DNA of 64,000 nucleotides, from assembly GCF_029784165.1 (NCBI RefSeq), contig NC_073696.1, positions 23,815,530-23,879,529 on the forward strand. The letters run 5' to 3'. The notes below the pieces were generated by a model that was not told the DNA's origin, made no database searches, and saw nothing but the letters and a program-made list of their open reading frames with translations. The translations under genes were made by a program, and so were the position numbers. Shown here one piece after another: positions 1 to 11,100 of the stretch. How positions within the stretch are numbered: the stretch's first letter is position 1; every line of letters begins with the position of its first letter. Source of the DNA: Wyeomyia smithii (Eukaryota; Arthropoda; Insecta; Diptera; Culicidae).

Positions 1-2409
1 GATATTAAAGTTTACCTCTAAGAATTAGATTTTTTTTAATCAACTGCAAAACTGTCGCATTTGGAAGGCTATCGTCTAAACACATAAATTTGTGGAACTC
101 ACAACAAAGTGAGCTTCTATACAAATCGTTTTATTGACAAAAAAATGTCTTTTTGAATTGTATATCTAGCAATGAAGATGGTGGAAGGAACAAACGTTTC
201 AATCATTTTCGTAAAGTAATTATAATAGTAATGCGTACTATGCAGTTCCACAAAAAATGTCCCTGTTTTAATACTTTTTTTAATAGTCATTTTTGATTTG
301 CCTGAAACATTGCTTAGACATTTCTATGGGCAAAAGATGCCATTTTGCGATATTGGTTTAATTTTTTGAAACACGACTCATTTTAGAAAAGCTTGTAAAA
401 ATTGCATATAAAGGCTACCCGTCGCTGTCGATTTTTGTTTGTTTAGCGCACTAAGGAGTGCCGCGACGTCGTAGTAGAGATGTTTGTGAGATGTGAATAT
501 ACCGGCAACGTATTTCGGCGGTTAAAATTCCACGGGGTGAAGCGAAAATTCATCTATATCATCATCCATCGGTACTAGGGAGCTGAATGTTTCAAAAATA
601 ATATGGAAACAGTTTTTGTATTCGAGCAACTATTACTTTTTATTGAAAAAATATGTGCGAATTATCTCACAAAAGACACTGAAACTATGATTAAAAAAAA
701 CAAATATTTCGTTTTTTTTTTGACTCTGTGGCAATTACCTTTATAATTTATTTATTTTTTCGATGAAGAGTAACAAACCAATTTATTTTACTTTGGAAAC
801 AAAAGTTTTTATTTCAACAAGTACAACTGACATTTTGTCATAGAATAATCACCAATTTGTTAAGAGGTGCGTTTAAATGTTCCTGATAAATTCATGGTGA
901 AATTTCATAGGAATAGTTTCCACTGTGAGTAAGTATGGTTTTCGTAAGAAAATATATGTCAAATGTTCTGTTTGAAAGAATATCAAGAAATGATCTATAA
1001 TCGTTATCGAGAAAATTATCTTTTTAACGGAAGTTACCAACTATTGAAGCGATGATTGCTAAAGCGGTAAAAGTATATATTATAAAAAAATACCATAACA
1101 ACACGTTTCGCACGTTCTCTTCGCACATTTTAATATATTTTGTAACAATGTTATAATAAGCGTTATAGAAAAACAGATATTTACTCTAAAATAGGAATAA
1201 ATTTAATTTCTCGTTCTTTTGAAATAATGAAGGTTTAAACAAATACTATTTAAAACCTAATTTTTCTGAAGCCGCATTAAAACTTTATCGCGCAGGCGAT
1301 ATACTTTCCCCATGAAAATGGGATTGCATTTGAAAATATCTCTTGGCATTTATCGCAATTCCAACATGTTGTACTTTATACGTACCCATCCAATCATTTC
1401 TAAATTGAAAATGGAAGAAAAAAAATCTAAAATAGCAATGTTCGAGAGTTGGTCAAGGATAAAATATTTTAGTTTAGAAATTTGTCACGACAAATGTTCA
1501 CGAATGTATTGATGAAAATACGGCTCGTGGTGATAATTTAGAAAAATTAGAAACATTACTGGTTTCTCCTATAAAATCACCAAATTGAAAATAGGTAAAT
1601 GTAGAATATTTCTAACAAACCACTTTGTGACAGTTACCAAAAGTTCGTATAAGGCTCTTAGCCCCTTTTCGACGCTTTTTCAGCGTTCCTGACCATTTAC
1701 AGAACATATTCTTCATACGAACATAAATCTCCTCCTAAAGATCACCAACATTTAATTTGTACGGACTGTGCAAGGACCATGCGAGACCCGGGCGTCATAC
1801 TTTACAAATGGGGTGTGTTCTCAGTTAACCTTGCGTGAAGGTTCTCAATAATCACTGCTTCAATAAAACTATTTCAGAACAGAATAGCTTGTACTTTCAT
1901 TTTTTAACACATTTTAAAGTGTATTCGAATTTTTCGAACACCCTGTCAGTTGCTCCATCCTGTTTTAAAGTTATGTCCTTTGTTCAGTATCGCAAGATGC
2001 AGAGATTTTATTCCGTACGGAATACGGATGTACGAAACATGAATCTTCCCTCGTGTTGGCAAACATTGGAACTGCGCTGCGCTCGACTTTCAGCCTCACC
2101 ATTCTGAAAGTAGGTATCGCTATTGGATAGAATTTGGCCATTCAAGACTGTCTTACAGGAACCGGAATTCATTTTCTTGGATTTCAAAATGACGTCTGTT
2201 GTAGATTTGCAGCTTCTAGGTTCCAGAAGCACCTTTAAAGGATCGCTTTTGACCATTTTAAGATCCATATCTCGTGTTGGCAAACACTATTGTGTTCCGT
2301 TCCTAGCCATGTGGGAGTTATGTTTGTAACTGAGAGAGTGTGTCGCTTCACACGCTTAGTAGAGCGACTTGCTATATCTACGGCCCTTGGGTAGTCGAGA
2401 CGGTCAATT
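1..2409. other. AT-rich stretch with no supported gene
   Basis: I see only short ORFs with no family resemblance. The region is AT-rich with many A/T runs. A phrase reading CTCGTGTTGGCAAACA occurs twice, near 2050 and 2270, so at least part of 1.8-2.35 kb is repeat-derived. No splice-bounded exon or RNA gene could be supported. Confidence 0.5.
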
Positions 2410-2448
2410 GGTGGCGTAACACCATCGCCACCGAACGTATTTGTTCGG
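2410..2448. repeat. Two adjacent short hairpins
   Basis: GGTGGCG (2410-2416) pairs with CGCCACC (2426-2432). It is followed at once by CCGAAC (2431-2436) pairing with GTTCGG (2443-2448). Both stems are perfect but short. They lie in a locally GC-rich patch that may be the end of an old repeat. No function is assigned. Confidence 0.4.
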
Positions 2449-2842
2449 TTGAACCTCTAAAAAGCTTCAATAAGAACTTAAAAAATGTTCGAAAAGCTTC
2501 ATAGTGATTTTTTCGAAGTCCGTTTGAAAATTAATTTGGACACAAGAGGGTTAAGATGAATCGGAAAATTTATTTTCCATGTCTAAATCACACTTTGTAT
2601 TCTGTTTCTTTTTTTTGCATTTTCGTAAAACTACCCGCTTTATTAAATATTTAAAAATGTTTTTTTTAGAAATCGAAAGGTATTTAGTCATTTCGTGTTT
2701 TTTTTTCAAAAACCGGTTTAAATATGGTGCCTGGGAATCGATTCCGAAAACTACTTATTTGGTGCTATTTGATCATTCTACAGTCGAAAACATTTTGAAA
2801 ACGGAGGGAACAAAACAGCTTTACGGAAGTTCGCATTTACAT

Positions 2843-3872
2843 CAACCCGTAAAGACCCGGGACGGTACTTTTCACCGAAATGGTCGCTCTCTCTCGCGCT
2901 GCCTCAGTCGCTTTGGGAAAACTTGGAAATCTTTCAAGGGAAATAGTTGCTTTAAGCTTTGGTAAAGGTGCCACCCTTCTGAGCCCATCTCCGTTTTCGT
3001 GAGCCGCTAACATGTCTATGTTTTTTTTTTTCGAATTTTCAACCAAATTGAGCAAACACTCGTATTTTTCAAACGTATCAATTGCTCCATATATCAAATC
3101 ATGTCAGGTAGACGGAATCTGGTATCTAAGAGTAAATTTTGGAGTTGAAAGATGTAAGATTTATTCTAAAACGCGCAGATTTAGAGAAAAACGAGTTTGA
3201 GTTCACTAAAGTACGAGTTATGAAAACTTGATTTTCTCTAAATCTATGCATGTTAGAATAAATCTTTCACCATCTTTGAAATCATAATGCGTTACTCTAA
3301 AAATATAAAGCTTGAAAATCGAAGAGCCAAGTTGAGACTGAGACGTGGGAGACTGAGAAAATCAGGTTTCCATGGAATTACGTACTTTGGTGAATTTAAA
3401 CTTGTTTTTCTTGAAATCTTTGTATGCTCAAATAAATATTTTATCGCGTATGGATTCAGGAGGCCCTATTTCAAAAATGTAGAGTTAAAAACTTGAAGAA
3501 CGATTATATTACTTGAATTTCTATGGAATTACGTAGTTAAGTGATTTTGTACTGAAAAAATTTGAAAATTTCAAAACTCAGACTTACATACCATATTTTA
3601 TCTACCTGACATGATTTGATATATGGAGCAATTGATAGGTATGAAAAATCCCCGTGTTTGCTCAATTTGGTTGAAAAATTCGAGGGAAAAACACAGACAT
3701 GTTTGCGTCTCACGAAAACTGAGAGGGGCTCAAAGAGGTGGCACTTTTATTAAAACTTAGAGCAATTATTCCCCTTGAATAACATTACAAGTTTTCCCAA
3801 ATCGGCCGAGGCAGTGCCGAGAACGAACATTTTCAAAAAAAAAAAAGATCCGTCCCGGGTCTTTACGGATTG
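2843..3872. mobile_element. Fold-back (long inverted repeat) element
   Basis: Two arms of about 300 bp (2843 to about 3150, and about 3565 to 3872) are inverted copies of each other. The outer ends share CCGTAAAGACCCGGGACGG on the left and its complement on the right. The arms stay alignable inward through the poly-T/poly-A part, the CAATTGCTCCATATATCAAA part and the GTCAGGTAGA part. The roughly 410-bp centre holds a smaller inverted repeat (about 3150-3190 against 3230-3275) and a direct repeat around CATGGAATTACGTA. There is no coding capacity. A convincing target-site duplication was not seen, so the superfamily is undecided. This is probably a non-autonomous fold-back or MITE-like DNA transposon. 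Confidence 0.75.
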
Positions 3873-4434
3873 AAGAGAGGACTATAACTCACTCTTACCG
3901 TGTGTAGAGCGGAGTGTTTGCAATGTTGCCGCCTTGGAGTCTACAAATACCAGTTTTGTTTTTAAATAATCCTTAGCGGCTAAAGCTATTATAACAGTTT
4001 TTCAATGGTTGTCAGATAAATTCTACATCCTCAACAGAACGACAATCTGAACAGCACCTCATACAATTACAATTGTCATATTTCGTATACATGAATACTT
4101 TAAAATTTGAGTTGATATTCAATAACCACTCATCACTTCCACCTGCTGCACTATATTCGTAATTTTTACTATCCTTTTTTTTAGTTAAATTAATTTTTCA
4201 TTTTAATTACCTGATAAAAAATGGAATTAAAAATAGCATGACTTCTTTTAGAGTTAAAAAAGAAAGATAAATTAAATAAAGTTGAGTGAATGTCATGAAT
4301 ATCTCCATATACATATTTTCACTGCGATGTGGTCAATTTCTAACACAGACACGAAATAGTCGACGAAACGTTTTCAAATAAACGTTCTGTCAATTTGCAT
4401 TGAATAGAAGATTTTCTTAACAACGTACTGGTAG
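3873..4434. other. Spacer between fold-back element and retrotransposon
   Basis: AT-rich sequence with no supported gene. It may include the 5' untranslated part of the following non-LTR element, whose exact 5' end I cannot place. Confidence 0.4.
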
Positions 4435-4956
4435 TGCAATGAAGGAATAATATATATATTTAGAAAGTATTTCCACAACCAGAATCGCAACCTCAACTTT
4501 AACAGAAATCTCGATAATAACCATCAGAGTACCAATCGAAACAACTACAACTTCAACACCAGTAGTAACCGTAGATATACCAACCACAACCGTCACGTCA
4601 ACAACAGTTTTTTGAATAATAACAATTGCCCCAACTATAACATGGCCAACAGGCAACAGAATAACGTCACCAACTCCTACAATAATCAACAACACACCAA
4701 CTCTAATCGTTTCCATGCAAATCAACTGTTACCACCTGACAGAGTGCTTCTTGCAGCAGCGAAAGACCGATTCTCCAGACCTCAATCTAACTTCATTCCT
4801 ACGATTCAATTTCAAAGAGGCGAAACTCTTAACCCATACCCGGCGAACGACGAGTTTTCACTTTCTCAACCCCAGATGATCAGCGATCCTGCACACCTTC
4901 CTACTTCACAATGCATTGCGTGCTCATCTAGACACTCGTGTCTTCAACGCAATTGA
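4435..4956 (+). pseudogene. ORF1 (gag-like) of non-LTR copy 1
   Basis: An open frame runs from just after a TAG at 4432-4434 to a TGA at 4954-4956. The first half is dominated by Asn, Arg and Gln codons (AAC/AAT-rich) and resembles a low-complexity nucleic-acid-binding ORF1. The second half is ordinary sequence ending in Cys- and His-containing residues. No ATG is seen until 4642. The frame is the same as that of the endonuclease that follows, so the TGA at 4954 either separates two ORFs or interrupts one long ORF. A clean zinc knuckle is not visible. Confidence 0.55.
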
Positions 4957-6141
4957 CTCACTCATCAGAGGACCGTTGCTGGTGATAATTTTGTTCAACC
5001 TAGAGATGTAGGAAATGACGCGACCTGCTCTGCTCTGGTAAACACTTCTGTTAATAATGACTCTCATTCTTTAGCTTCTACACTCGAACACCCCACCACT
5101 ACCGAGATCTCTGTATATTGCCAAAATTTTAACCGCATGCGAGGCGCTCACAAAATTAACGAAATTCAAAAAAATGTACTATCCTGTTCATTTTCTGTTA
5201 TTTTAGCAACCGAAACCAGCTGGGATGAGGGTGTTCGCAGCGAAGAAGTCTTCGGTTGCCGATATAATGTCTATAGAAATGACCGTAACTATCAATTATC
5301 TGAAATGAAATCCGGTGGTGGTGTGTTGATTGCGGTGTCAGTAGACTTTAATTCAGCGCTTATCGACACCATTCAGTTTAAAGAGTTCGAACTTGTTTGG
5401 GTGAAAGCAGAACTAGCAGGAGAGACACACGTATTTATCTCTGTCTATTTCCCTCCAAATAATGCGCGGAATGAAATCTTTGAAAAGTTTCTTCATGTTG
5501 TTGAAAATATTGCATCTAAGCTGTTACCTGAAGTAAAACTCCACATATACGGTGATTTCAACCAACGCAACATTGATTTTATTCCGGACATCGATAACCA
5601 TAGCATTTCACTTCCTATTATTGGCGAAAATGAAACGCTGCAACTTCTTTTTGATAAAACCTCTAGTCTTGGTCTTAATCAAATAAATCATGTGAAAAAT
5701 GGACAAAATTGTTATCTAGATCTGTTAATGTCCAACATTAGTGAAGACTTTTGTGTGACGAATTCATTGCAACCATTATGGAAGAACGAAGTTTATCATA
5801 CAGCAATAGAGTTTTCTTTATTTGTGCATGTGAATAAAAGACCTGACGAATATGAATTCGAAGATGTTTTTGACTTTCAGTCAGAAAACTATGATGAATT
5901 AAAACATAAACTAAATAGTATCAACTGGCAAGATGTATTGTTTGAAGACGGAAGCGTCGATTCGGCTATAGAAAATTTTTATAACATATTATCTGATTTA
6001 TTTATTAGCGAAATACCATTGAAAAGAATAAGACGTCATGGCAATTCCAAATACCCAGTCTGGTACAATAGACAAATTAAAAACTTAAAAAACAAAAAGC
6101 ACATAAAAAATACAAAACTCATAAAAATCGTGATGCCTTAA
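4957..6141 (+). pseudogene. Endonuclease part of ORF2, non-LTR copy 1
   Basis: An APE-type endonuclease that would nick target DNA to prime reverse transcription. Visible motifs in order are YCQNFNRMRG (first Asn motif), ATETSWDEG (catalytic Glu), IYGDFNQ (GDFN motif) and a degenerate YHTAIEF in place of the usual SDH. The frame continues upstream without a stop to 4957, where it meets the TGA of ORF1 in the same frame. It ends at 6141 because of a frameshift in an A-rich run near 6090-6120. The homologous reading continues in another frame toward 6300. Confidence 0.8.
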
Positions 6142-6728
6142 CAACTTATCTTAACATTTGCGGCGAACTAAACGATGCCATTAGTAACGCGTTTGAAGAG
6201 TTCACATTAAAGACTGAACTTGAAATCAAATCCTGTCCAAAAATTTTTTTCAAATATGTTAAATCAAAGTTTAAATCTGAAAATTTTCCTTCAAAAATGC
6301 AACTGCATGACAAAGTTGAAGAGAACCCGGCATACATCTCTGATCTATTTGCTGATTTTTTTCAACAAAATTATGCAACTTTCTCCGAATCTGATCGTGA
6401 CTATACATTCTTCACCAACTTTCCTGAGTTTCCCAACTATTTCAATATTGAACATGTCAGCGCACGCGAAATTGAAGATACTTTAAAAGCTCTGGATGCG
6501 TCTAAAGGTCCGGGACCAGACGGAATTCCGCCAGCATTCATGAAACATTTAGCTAAAGAGGTAACTTCCCCACTGTTTTTGATTTTCAATATGTCGCTGG
6601 AATTCGGTTGCTTCCCGAAATTCTGGAAAAACTCATATCTAGTGCCTGTGTTCAAATCTGGTAAAAAAACCGACATTAGCAACTATCGAGGCATAGCCAT
6701 TCTTTCCTGTATACCTAAGCTTTTTTAA
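6142..6728 (+). pseudogene. RT N-terminal part of ORF2, non-LTR copy 1
   Basis: Continuation of ORF2 in a shifted frame. It contains the non-LTR RT motif DASKGPGPDGIPPAF and then the NYRGIAILSCIPKLF segment. The minus-strand copy reads DPSKGPGPDGIPPAL and NYRGIAIISCIPKLFEAI at the same places. In copy 1 the Glu codon after PKLF has become TAA (6726-6728), a one-base nonsense change. Further indels in the A/T-rich 6730-6840 stretch shift the frame before the next block. Confidence 0.8.
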
Positions 6729-6845
6729 GCAATAATAAACAAAAAAATTATTCCACCAAATAAAAAATAGAATTACCCCAACGCAACACGGTTTTTTAAA
6801 GGGCGCTCAACAACAACTAACTTACTCGAGTTTATTAACTTCTCT

Positions 6846-7985
6846 TTGAACGCAATGGATAAAGGTAATTATGTTGAAACCTTATATACTGACTTCAGTA
6901 AAGCTTTCGATCGCATTGATATACCCCTGCTTCTCTTCAAGTTACGAAAAATTGGAATTCATCCACAATTACTCAAATGGATTGAATCGTATTTGACAGA
7001 TCGTCAACAAACAGTCAAATTTAAAGGTAGAATATCGAAACCTATTCAAGTAACCTCAGGAGTTCCTCAAGGCTCTCACTTGGGCCCTCTACTATTTATA
7101 TTATTTGTAAACGACATTTCCTTTATTCTAAAACATGTAAAAATTCTTATTTATGCCGACGATATTAAAGTTTTCATTGAAATTAAAAACGCTGATGATG
7201 TAAATATTTTTCGTAACGAGATAAAATATTTTTACATTTGGTGTAAAAAAAGCCTTCTTCAGCTAAACGTTAAAAAATGTAGTTCGATGGCTTTTGGCAG
7301 AAAAAGAAACATGCCAAGCAATATGATTTCCTTAGAAGATCAGGTAGTAGAGAAAAGTGAACGAGTTAGGGACCTAGGAGTCATACTCGACTCAAAATTA
7401 ACATTCACTGATCACTACAATACAATTATTAATAAGGCTAGTAACATGCTCAGTTTTATAAAACGTTTCTGCTATAATTACCAAGATCCATACACAATAA
7501 AAACACTTTATAATTCCTATGTCAGGTCACTTTTAGAATACTGTAGCATTGTATGGTCTCCGTTTTCTGCAACACATGTAAACAGAATAGAATCAGTGCA
7601 AAAACAATTCCTGTTATATGCACTTCGTAATCTACGATGGACGTCATTTCCCCTACCATCATATGACGAACGCTGCAGACTTATTGACATCCAATCATTA
7701 AAAGCCCGTCGTGAATTCGCAATGATGTCATTTGTTAACGATATCGTATCTCAACGTGTCGATTCACCCGAAATATTATCAAAACTCAATCTTTATGTAC
7801 CTTCTAGAAATTTACGAACTCGGACTTTGTTTTCTTTAAATCATCAACGAAACAATTATGCTAAATACGGGCCAATTAATCAAATGATGTTAGTGTATAA
7901 CCAGCACTGTGAAACAACTGACTTTTCTATGTCGAGAACTAAATTAAAACAATATTTCAACTCAACGCGCAATTTAAATCGATAG
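6846..7985 (+). pseudogene. RT catalytic core and C-terminal region of ORF2, non-LTR copy 1
   Basis: A reverse transcriptase block of about 380 residues. It shows TLYTDFSKAFDRID (motif A with catalytic Asp), SGVPQGSHLGPLLF (motif B) and IYADDIKVF (motif C, YADD). The C-terminal region contains SLLEYCSIVWSPF and RIESVQKQFLLYALR, typical of the Jockey/CR1 group. It ends at the natural stop before the 3' UTR. This block is intact, but the element upstream of it is broken. The usual starting Met is not meaningful, because homology begins earlier in other frames. Confidence 0.85.
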
Positions 7986-8140
7986 AAAACATTCATTGTA
8001 ATAATCCGTCAAGTGAAGAAATTATTATTCAATTATGTATAAACTCTTTTTTTTGCTCCCACCAGTATAAATAGCATATAGCATGTAAGTTAGTTTTAAA
8101 CATATGCAGTCTACTTTTGTTTGACGAAATAAATAAATAA

Positions 8141-8166
8141 ACAATGCGAATTATCATTCGCATTGT
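8141..8166. repeat. Perfect 10-bp-arm hairpin at the 3' junction of non-LTR copy 1
   Basis: ACAATGCGAA (8141-8150) is followed by a 6-nt spacer and its exact complement TTCGCATTGT (8157-8166). It abuts the retrotransposon tail, so it is either the target site or a remnant of a neighbouring element. Confidence 0.6.
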
Positions 8167-11100
8167 GGAAATACTGCCCGTTGGCGTCTTCCTGCTGACT
8201 CATTCGGTTGCGTACGGACTTTCGAGGCGAATTTGTATATTGAAAAACTGATTCAAAATTATCAACATTATACGATGAATACCCAAAACTGTTCGGAAGT
8301 AATAATACCACCTATGACTTCAATCCACATGACAAATCAAGAGTTACCACAAGCTCTCATCAGAAGCCGTACGCGAGAACTGAGCAGCCCACTACATTAC
8401 CAGTCAGGTCACAAGAGAGCCATCTCAATACGATCATTATCATCATCAATTGCTAGAAGAAGTGATATGGATCGTTGCTAGAGGTCACGGTACACTCAAC
8501 TCCAATATCGAACATAAGCAAACATCGCCAGAGAGATATTCTACTACTGTTGGAGCCATAAATTCAGTTTGCAAAATTATTGAAGGGCAGTCGCATGCAG
8601 AAGTTGTCACTATTTTGCTAGTTTATGAAATTTACCTGCATCATCATTTATTTGAAGGATTGAAAGTCTTTTTATTATTTATTAAGAATTGTCGTTATTT
8701 TCGTGAAACTTTCGTTTCGTCACAAGTACTCAAAATTTACCTTAATTTCGTCCGAACTCATTTTACGAAGTCAAAATTGCGATCGATTTCGCACAGCGCT
8801 AAGCAGCGCAACGGAATTCGCAGTTTCCTTCCAGGAAGAGAAAGAAAAGCGGGCCCAGCATGCTCCAGTATCGTAATTTGACGAGTGATGGAAACGTTGA
8901 GCACATTTGGCGAAAATAGCATTCCCACGAGCTGCGCGCCCGTATGCGTGTAAATTTCCGAAATTTCTCCGGCTGCAAGCCGAATTTACACACCCGCGAA
9001 ATTTGCGTTCAGTTCGGTGTTTGGTGACAGGAGAAAAATTGTAATTAAAATTTCATGAGACCTGCTCTCGATTTCGTGGTGAGCCTTCCGCTGATGCAGG
9101 GGAGGACGGATTTTTGCATGCATTGTGTAAGTTATACACACACCAAGTTATACGCTGCCTGTGTTTCCGGGTTGATATCGGAATGACACAGTGACAAGTT
9201 ATTTTACACATAGTGATTTGAACCGTGTTTATGCGATTTTCCAACACAATGAGTTGAAAGCTGTCATGTCATGAATCAAGTCACAAACTATCGTGCGTCT
9301 GCATCGAGCTAACACTTGATGGTGGATACGCTTGGTATCTTTCCGGCCATTATTGGATATTTTTTTCTGGTCTCAAATATGAGAATGCAGACATTTGCGG
9401 TGGTTGCATTCGAATCGTGCACAAATAAAACCGAACCGTCTGCTCGTGACACGCTGTACTAGCGAGAACCTAATCCGAAGTGATTGTGAAACTAATAATG
9501 CATACAATTGCTCTCGTGGCGAGCGGTCCGCTGGTGTTTCGGTAAGGGAAGAATAAAACTGTTTGACATAAAAGCGAGATTTTCGGAATGGACACACAGC
9601 GCGGCATCATCGTTCATCCCGGCAACGAACCGACGATGGGATAATCGCTGCTAAAGCAGCGGTTTATTGTTGTTTTCACTTGAGAGTTGTGTTTAACTGG
9701 TGTACAGAGTATGTAGTTTATGTCTGCCCCTGCTTCGAAAGCACACAGTATGCATACGGTTAGTTTTTGAAACTATTGTTGTACGACACGTTGTTGATGT
9801 TATGCTTTGAATATTGATGGCCCGGTCTGCAGGCCCGACCTGTTATACATGGATGAAATGGAATTTGAGTTAGAAGCGAATATTATTCGACTGCTGGTTT
9901 GCGGAGAAGTTTATAGCTCAAGAATCCTTCTGTCCGGAAAATATTTTATCGCTTCGTTCGTGTTGTAGCTTGTTCAGGAGAGAAGTGTGCTGATCATTGG
10001 CTTGGCTAATTTTACCCTTATCGGCAATGGTTATTAAAAAGCATCGGTCGGTGCTTTCACTTTGCTAGTGGAACACTTCAGCTATACCAGGGAGCTGAGA
10101 TTCGAAGTAGTTTCTTGAATGGCTCAGGATATATGTTTAACACCAAAGCCAGTATTGACCTGAATTTAAAAAAAAAATTGGTAATAATAATACAAATTAG
10201 GTAAAGTTCCTCCACGACAAATTAATTTGCTACTTTTTTAATTTTTTTTTAATTTAATAGTATATTTCCTTAACTCTATTATTAATTAGGGATTAATTAC
10301 CTAAAAATACTATTACTAAAGGCAACCAGAGCGATAACTTTAATGTTACCCAAGACATTACACAAAGCTTTCAATTGATGTCCTTGTGGCTGGCAATAAA
10401 CCAGACAACAGCACTAATTGCAGTCTACTTCTCCTGGAAGTCACGGGTCTGAGAGCTGACTGACAGCACCATAATTTCAGCACACAATGAATTAGTACTA
10501 ATCTCCCCCTGCAAGGAGTGCTCTGAATACTTTTCCGTATAGAGGGGCTCAGCTGCACCCGTAAGACAGCTTAAGCTGACCTTGGTCAGCAAGCAACGTT
10601 CAAGAAAAACCGCTTTCCAGGTCCGGGAGCCGGAACCGGTGCCAAAGCGTGATCTTACGTTCTAATAGCGGTGACAATGTGACTGTGACCATGTGGCAAA
10701 GTGTTTTCTAAATGCAGCCCGCTCACGCTGCGACTTCGAAGTTACCGTAGCTTCTCGGCCGTGCCGTGGTAAGCTCAGTCGCACGTGGCCATGTGCTAAC
10801 AGTTAGCCTCGGTGATGATAGCAAACGAGCAAAGAATGCAATTTTGCCTTGCTGCTGCTGCTGTTGCTGAATGGGCAAAAGAACGAGTGCCGGTTTGCAC
10901 ATTCACACAAGTGCTGACCATTGTTGCGAGCCATTTGCTAGCACTCTCTTCTCCACACTATCACGGAAGGTATCCACTGGAATAGCAAACCCGCTGCTCC
11001 ATCCCACCTGTGTACCGGAATTGTCTGCGCTCCGGTTTCTATGCCACTATTTTCTTGCAGGACAATAGCGAACAGCATAACAGCCCGGACACGTCCCGGA

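Larger units (their letters stand above)
4435..8141 (+). mobile_element. Non-LTR retrotransposon copy 1 (APE endonuclease/RT type), degraded
   Basis: A nearly full-length non-LTR element in plus orientation. In order it holds an Asn/Gln-rich ORF1-like region (4435-4956), an apurinic-type endonuclease (from about 5110), a reverse transcriptase (about 6300-7600), a C-terminal region to 7985 and a short 3' UTR. It ends in GACGAAATAAATAAATAA (8123-8140). The same terminal string ends the minus-strand copy at 18.86 kb, which fixes the 3' end independently. The 5' end is uncertain. Frameshifts near 6100 and in 6730-6840, and a nonsense codon at 6726-6728, make it non-functional. The protein resembles the Jockey/CR1 group; the exact clade is not resolved by eye. 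Confidence 0.85.

Noticed and set aside
4417..4725. Minus-strand 102-codon valine-rich ORF
   Set aside because: Shadow of the AAC-rich ORF1 on the plus strand; AAC read backward gives GTT codons.
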